Assembly (NCBI GenBank): GCA_902749685.1
Contig: CACVKW010001188.1
Coordinates: 1 to 64,000 of the forward strand
DNA: 64,000 nucleotides
Origin: Olavius sp. associated proteobacterium Delta 1
GTDB lineage: Bacteria > Desulfobacterota > Desulfobacteria > Desulfobacterales > JAFDCJ01
Direction: 5' to 3'
The notes below the pieces were generated by a model that worked only from the letters and a program-made list of their open reading frames with translations, searched no databases and was not told the DNA's origin. Positions 60,902 through 64,000 of the stretch are shown piece by piece. Positions within the stretch are counted from its first letter, which is position 1; every line of letters begins with the position of its first letter. Both the position numbers and the translations under genes were made by a program.

Positions 60902-62878
60902 TCAAGGCTGATTATCGTCGATCGTATGGTTTCCCATCAAAGCCCTTTTTAATCGATCAATCTCTCTTGCTACCGCTTTTTCAATCACCTCGTAGATGAT
61001 ATCTTCTATCTTTCCGGAAAACTTTTCGTTGATGACCCGTTCGATGGCCGCATTGATCTCTCCAGCCGGCACAGCCGCCAGCTCATCCAACCCCTGTCCT
61101 ATTTGAGATTCTTCCAGCCCGGTATCTTCCTCTTCTGCAACTTGATCAACCGGCAACGACGCCACTTCGGACTCGTCGACCGCATCTTCGGACAAAAACG
61201 TATCCAATCGATCGACCTGTTGAGCAATGGAACTGTGATCAAAATCAAAATCAAATTTCTCGTCTTCCGAAATAGGGGATTCGGTCTCGGGTGTTGATTC
61301 GGCGATTACATCAGGTGCTTCTTGAGCGACCTCCAGGACATCATGGTCAAGTCCGAATTCCTTATCCGATAAGTCTTCAGAAATAGATTCAGTGAGTTCA
61401 TTTTCCAGCGTTTTATCTGCCAGGTCGTCGCTGAATACAGTCTCCGGAGTTTCAGTTTTTAGCAGGTCTTCTTCCAAATCATCGCGAATGAACTGATTTA
61501 TATTAGCATTTTCGATTCTTTCCGGTGAATCGCTGAATTCGACAATCTCTTCATCATCAGATAGGCTATCCTCTTCAACGTCAATGAGCTCGAGAAAATC
61601 TTCCTCATCAGCACCCGATGCGTCCAATATACCGGACTGTTTCAGCAAGGCCTCTCCGTCTGCTGGAAAATGTTGGTCAAACTCAGTAATTTCGATAATG
61701 TCTGCCCCATTCTCTGCTTCGAGGTCGTTAAAGCCGTCCAGGGAGATGATTTCTTCATCAGCTTCCAGGTCCGCTTCCTCATCCCTATCAAGCAAATCTT
61801 TATCATTTTCAAATGTCGGAGGCCCATGCTCTGTCAACGACAGGATTTCTTCATCATCTCCCGGTGAACCATCCAATTCCAGGATGGCCTCGTCACCTTC
61901 CAACCCAAACTCGGCTTCATCGGCCGGATCGAACAGTTCACGACCATCATCTTGGTCTAGCGACTGTTCAACAGTCCTTGCAATTATATCATCACTGTTG
62001 TCAGTTCCATGTTCATCTATTGCCAGGTTGTCTTCCGCCTCTTCTTCACTTTCAAAGTCAAACTCGCCGATGGCTTCTAAATCAGGCAGGTCATCGCTAT
62101 CGAGAAATTCCGGTGTCTCATCCTCTGTCGGCGCAATGACCTTTGTATCATGGTCCCGGCCGGCATCCAGTACGATTACATCATCCTGTTCTTCAGTCTC
62201 GAATTCGAGATATTCCGTCGGCTCTTCGTCATCGTCGCTCTGATCGGATTCCTTAGAAACACCGAGCATCAGGTCGACGAAATCTTGATTATCTTCAGCG
62301 CGCTCATCGTCTAAGTCAATGAGTTCATCTTCATCGGATTCGTACTCAAGTTCAATTTCCTCCTCCAGGTCGAAGACATCTTCATCCCTTCGGGCTTCGG
62401 CAGTTTCATTGCCGGCCATCGCGTTGATTTCTTCATCCGCCTCATCCAGGGCATTGTCGACGATGATGATATCATCATCATCGGGGGCATTAAGATCGAA
62501 TACCTCTGTCACTTCCTCGGTTTCATCTTCATCAACCCCCAGCGACTCATCTATCGCCGATGCGATGCGCTGATCTTCGCCTATTTGGTCTTGATCCTCT
62601 GCAACCTGATCATTCAGGTCGATGGCCGTTTCGTCCCCCGGTGATTCAAGGATATCAGTTTCGTGCAGTACAAGGATTTCTTCATCATCGGCATCTTCGG
62701 ATGCCTGATCATCTTCAACGGTTCGCGGAGCATCATCAGCCATATCTTTCGATAGCTCTGAATCGTCGTTGTCGTCTTCGGTTTTAACGATGACTTCATC
62801 GGTGAGGTCAATTATGACCTCATCTTCCGAAGAATCGGCTTTGGCAGATTCTGGACCGGGATCTTTTTCATCGATCAT
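60902..62878 (-). CDS. very acidic, probably disordered protein with a short helical C-terminus
   Basis: About 658 residues, of which well over a third look to be Asp or Glu; nearly all of the first 580 are low in complexity and probably disordered. A short motif recurs in varied form: hydrophobic-hydrophobic-x-Leu flanked by acids (VIIDLTDEV, AIDLNDQV, LIDLDDERA, IISLDGFND, ILELDGSPGD, LELIDVEED). The last 60 residues are a different, helical module: AAIERVINEKFSGKIEDII, YEVIEKAVAREIDRLKRAL. Layout resembles PopZ-type scaffold proteins (acidic disordered part plus a C-terminal oligomerisation helix), but homology is not claimed. Starts at TTG 62890, GTG, ATG 62884 and ATG 62878 are all possible; 62878 has GGTGA five bases upstream. 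Confidence 0.8.
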   Translation of the reverse strand: MIDEKDPGPESAKADSSEDEVIIDLTDEVIVKTEDDNDDSELSKDMADDAPRTVEDDQASEDADDEEILVLHETDILESPGDETAIDLNDQVAEDQDQIGEDQRIASAIDESLGVDEDETEEVTEVFDLNAPDDDDIIIVDNALDEADEEINAMAGNETAEARRDEDVFDLEEEIELEYESDEDELIDLDDERAEDNQDFVDLMLGVSKESDQSDDDEEPTEYLEFETEEQDDVIVLDAGRDHDTKVIAPTEDETPEFLDSDDLPDLEAIGEFDFESEEEAEDNLAIDEHGTDNSDDIIARTVEQSLDQDDGRELFDPADEAEFGLEGDEAILELDGSPGDDEEILSLTEHGPPTFENDKDLLDRDEEADLEADEEIISLDGFNDLEAENGADIIEITEFDQHFPADGEALLKQSGILDASGADEEDFLELIDVEEDSLSDDEEIVEFSDSPERIENANINQFIRDDLEEDLLKTETPETVFSDDLADKTLENELTESISEDLSDKEFGLDHDVLEVAQEAPDVIAESTPETESPISEDEKFDFDFDHSSIAQQVDRLDTFLSEDAVDESEVASLPVDQVAEEEDTGLEESQIGQGLDELAAVPAGEINAAIERVINEKFSGKIEDIIYEVIEKAVAREIDRLKRALMGNHTIDDNQP

Positions 62879-63184
62879 ATTCATCACCAATTGGAAAGGG
62901 GGATATTTTCTTACAACGGAATGATTTTTAAATTATTATTATCTTTTGAAAATTATCATATGGCACGGTAAGTGTCAAGGAATATTACCATTTTCAGTAT
63001 CCAAGCGCTTTCTTGCAATAACCATTTGCAGGCTATAAAGATCGTTGATGGGCGATCAACAGTGCGGTATTGACGGTAGGTAATCGATATTTATTGAGTT
63101 AATTAATTTCAATTGTTATAAATCAGCAAATTTAAAAAAAGAATCCATTCATCTTCTATCAACGATCATTTAAGGCAAAAGACT

Positions 63185-63931
63185 ATGCGACACGTTTACA
63201 TCGATCCTGCTGCGGCCAAAAAACGGCTGGTAACAATCGAAGGCGCTGAAGCCCATCATATTAAAAACGTGTTGCGGTTAAGACCGGGTGATCAATTAAA
63301 GCTATTCGACGGCACTGGTAATGAATATTTAGCCGTTATCTCAAGTATCGATGCCGATAATATGGAAGTTGAAATCCAGCATAAACTTAAACCTGACCTG
63401 GGCGCGGCTGCCCGGGTTATTGTGGCCCAGGCCTTTTTAAAAGAAAAGAAGATGGACGATCTGGTGCGTAAGCTTTCGGAGTTGGGAATCGCCGGCTGGA
63501 TTCCGTTTTTTTCGCAACGCTCCATTGCCAGGCCTGACAAAGAACGCCTCGCCGGCCGCGACAAAAGATGGAAACGAATCGCCACCGAGGCTCTTAAACA
63601 GTGCCGACGAAAAAAGATGCTGGAAATCTCAGATGCCCTTGCCTTTGATGAGGTGCTGGAACTCAGCAAACCCTGTGATCTGAAAATCGTGTTCTGGGAA
63701 AATGAAGCCGCCCCCCTCACGCAGGATATAGGGACCAAAACAGGAATTCCGCTGAAATCAATTATGGTGATGCTGGGCCCGGAAGGGGGGTTTACCGAGC
63801 AGGAGATTGAAGCGGCCCGGCAAAACGGATTTGTCACTGCCGGTCTGGGTCCCCGGATCTTGCGAGCCGAAACCGCCACCCTGGCCGCGAGCACATTGGT
63901 TCAATATTTATTCGGGGACATGGGGCCATAG
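63185..63931 (+). CDS. rsmE: 16S rRNA (uracil-1498-N3)-methyltransferase RsmE
   Basis: A SPOUT methyltransferase with an N-terminal PUA-like domain (HVYIDPAAAKKRLVTIEGAEAHHIKNVLRLRPGD). The knot motifs are VMLGPEGGFTEQEIEAARQNGF and LGPRILRAETATLAAS, which are diagnostic for RsmE. AGWIPFFSQRS, RKLSELGIA and EALKQCRRK support it. It methylates U1498 of 16S rRNA in the 30S subunit. At 248 residues it is complete. It diverges from the acidic-protein gene across 294 bp, in which I see no heptad array. The last 69 bases of the window after it hold nothing recognisable. Confidence 0.96.
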   Translation: MRHVYIDPAAAKKRLVTIEGAEAHHIKNVLRLRPGDQLKLFDGTGNEYLAVISSIDADNMEVEIQHKLKPDLGAAARVIVAQAFLKEKKMDDLVRKLSELGIAGWIPFFSQRSIARPDKERLAGRDKRWKRIATEALKQCRRKKMLEISDALAFDEVLELSKPCDLKIVFWENEAAPLTQDIGTKTGIPLKSIMVMLGPEGGFTEQEIEAARQNGFVTAGLGPRILRAETATLAASTLVQYLFGDMGP

Positions 63932-64000
63932 TGGATCAACCGGAATAATACGCTTTTCTGGTCAGGCATAAACCGCAGGTACGAGGACTGTGGCAGCGGT

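Noticed and set aside
62961-62976. Second sigma-54-like site (TGGCACG with correct spacing) before rsmE
   Set aside because: The -12 GC is missing (GT) and rsmE is a housekeeping gene; probably chance.
1-64000. rRNA, tRNA, insertion sequences and prophage genes
   Set aside because: I inspected the gaps and saw no cloverleaf-type tRNA signals, transposase motifs or integrase genes; a formal RNA scan was not possible.

Overview
The window looks like chromosome of an anaerobic member of the Desulfobacterota (old Deltaproteobacteria). The pointers are a UGA-containing HesB-like selenoprotein, a sigma-54-type promoter ahead of an exopolysaccharide operon, two B12-type radical SAM enzymes, a bacterial alpha-2-macroglobulin, a CJM1_0395-type metalloprotease and moderate GC content. 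This placement is inferred from gene content; no rRNA or tRNA is present to confirm it.

Layout. (1) 1-7.3 kb: a 5'-truncated, AT-rich radical SAM gene, a GT4 glycosyltransferase, an MsbA-like ABC exporter, then a tight cassette of radical SAM/SPASM enzyme, a small soluble S24/S26-type peptidase and a family-5 nucleotidyltransferase. The cassette resembles a peptide-modification locus without a visible precursor. (2) 7.5-11.2 kb, minus strand: an OmpA-family protein split by an in-frame TAA, a CPBP protease and a HEAT-repeat membrane protein. (3) 11.4-15.3 kb: membrane PHP phosphoesterase, WbqC-like protein, PIG-L deacetylase and DegT aminotransferase, probably a surface-sugar modification set. 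(4) 15.3-25.4 kb: a 660-bp regulatory region and a six-gene exopolysaccharide operon (WecA-like initiator, degenerate HD-GYP, ExeA-like ATPase, beta-propeller/Wza fusion, Wzc-like tyrosine kinase, O-antigen polymerase/ligase). No Wzx flippase or exosortase is in view. (5) 25.4-36.9 kb: NUDIX, RlpA, a giant alpha-2-macroglobulin, metalloprotease, class III aminotransferase and HAD phosphatase. (6) 38-48.3 kb: LOG-domain protein, peroxiredoxin, B12 radical SAM, and an overlapping four-gene operon (DUF255 thioredoxin, rhodanese-ferritin fusion, aldehyde dehydrogenase, MutY). (7) 48.7-64 kb: SagB-type oxidoreductase, HesB-like selenoprotein, macro domain, FmdB, ndk, TrmJ-like methyltransferase, lepA, response regulator-GGDEF, a rhomboid fused to a DnaJ-like C-terminal domain, valS, a very acidic PopZ-like protein and rsmE.

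The most unusual non-coding structure is a family of short-word arrays at the 3' flanks of genes. Different loci carry different words, but most keep an exact 7-bp phase (GG-N5 or GTT-N4 on one strand, CC-N5 on the other), and G-rich and C-rich halves are often paired in inverted orientation 100-300 bp apart. They are absent from the divergent promoter regions. The strongest coding surprises are the selenoprotein hidden by its UGA, the propeller-Wza fusion, the rhomboid-DnaJ fusion, the OmpA nonsense codon and the radical SAM/S26/nucleotidyltransferase cassette. All family assignments come from motif reading; no database search was run.
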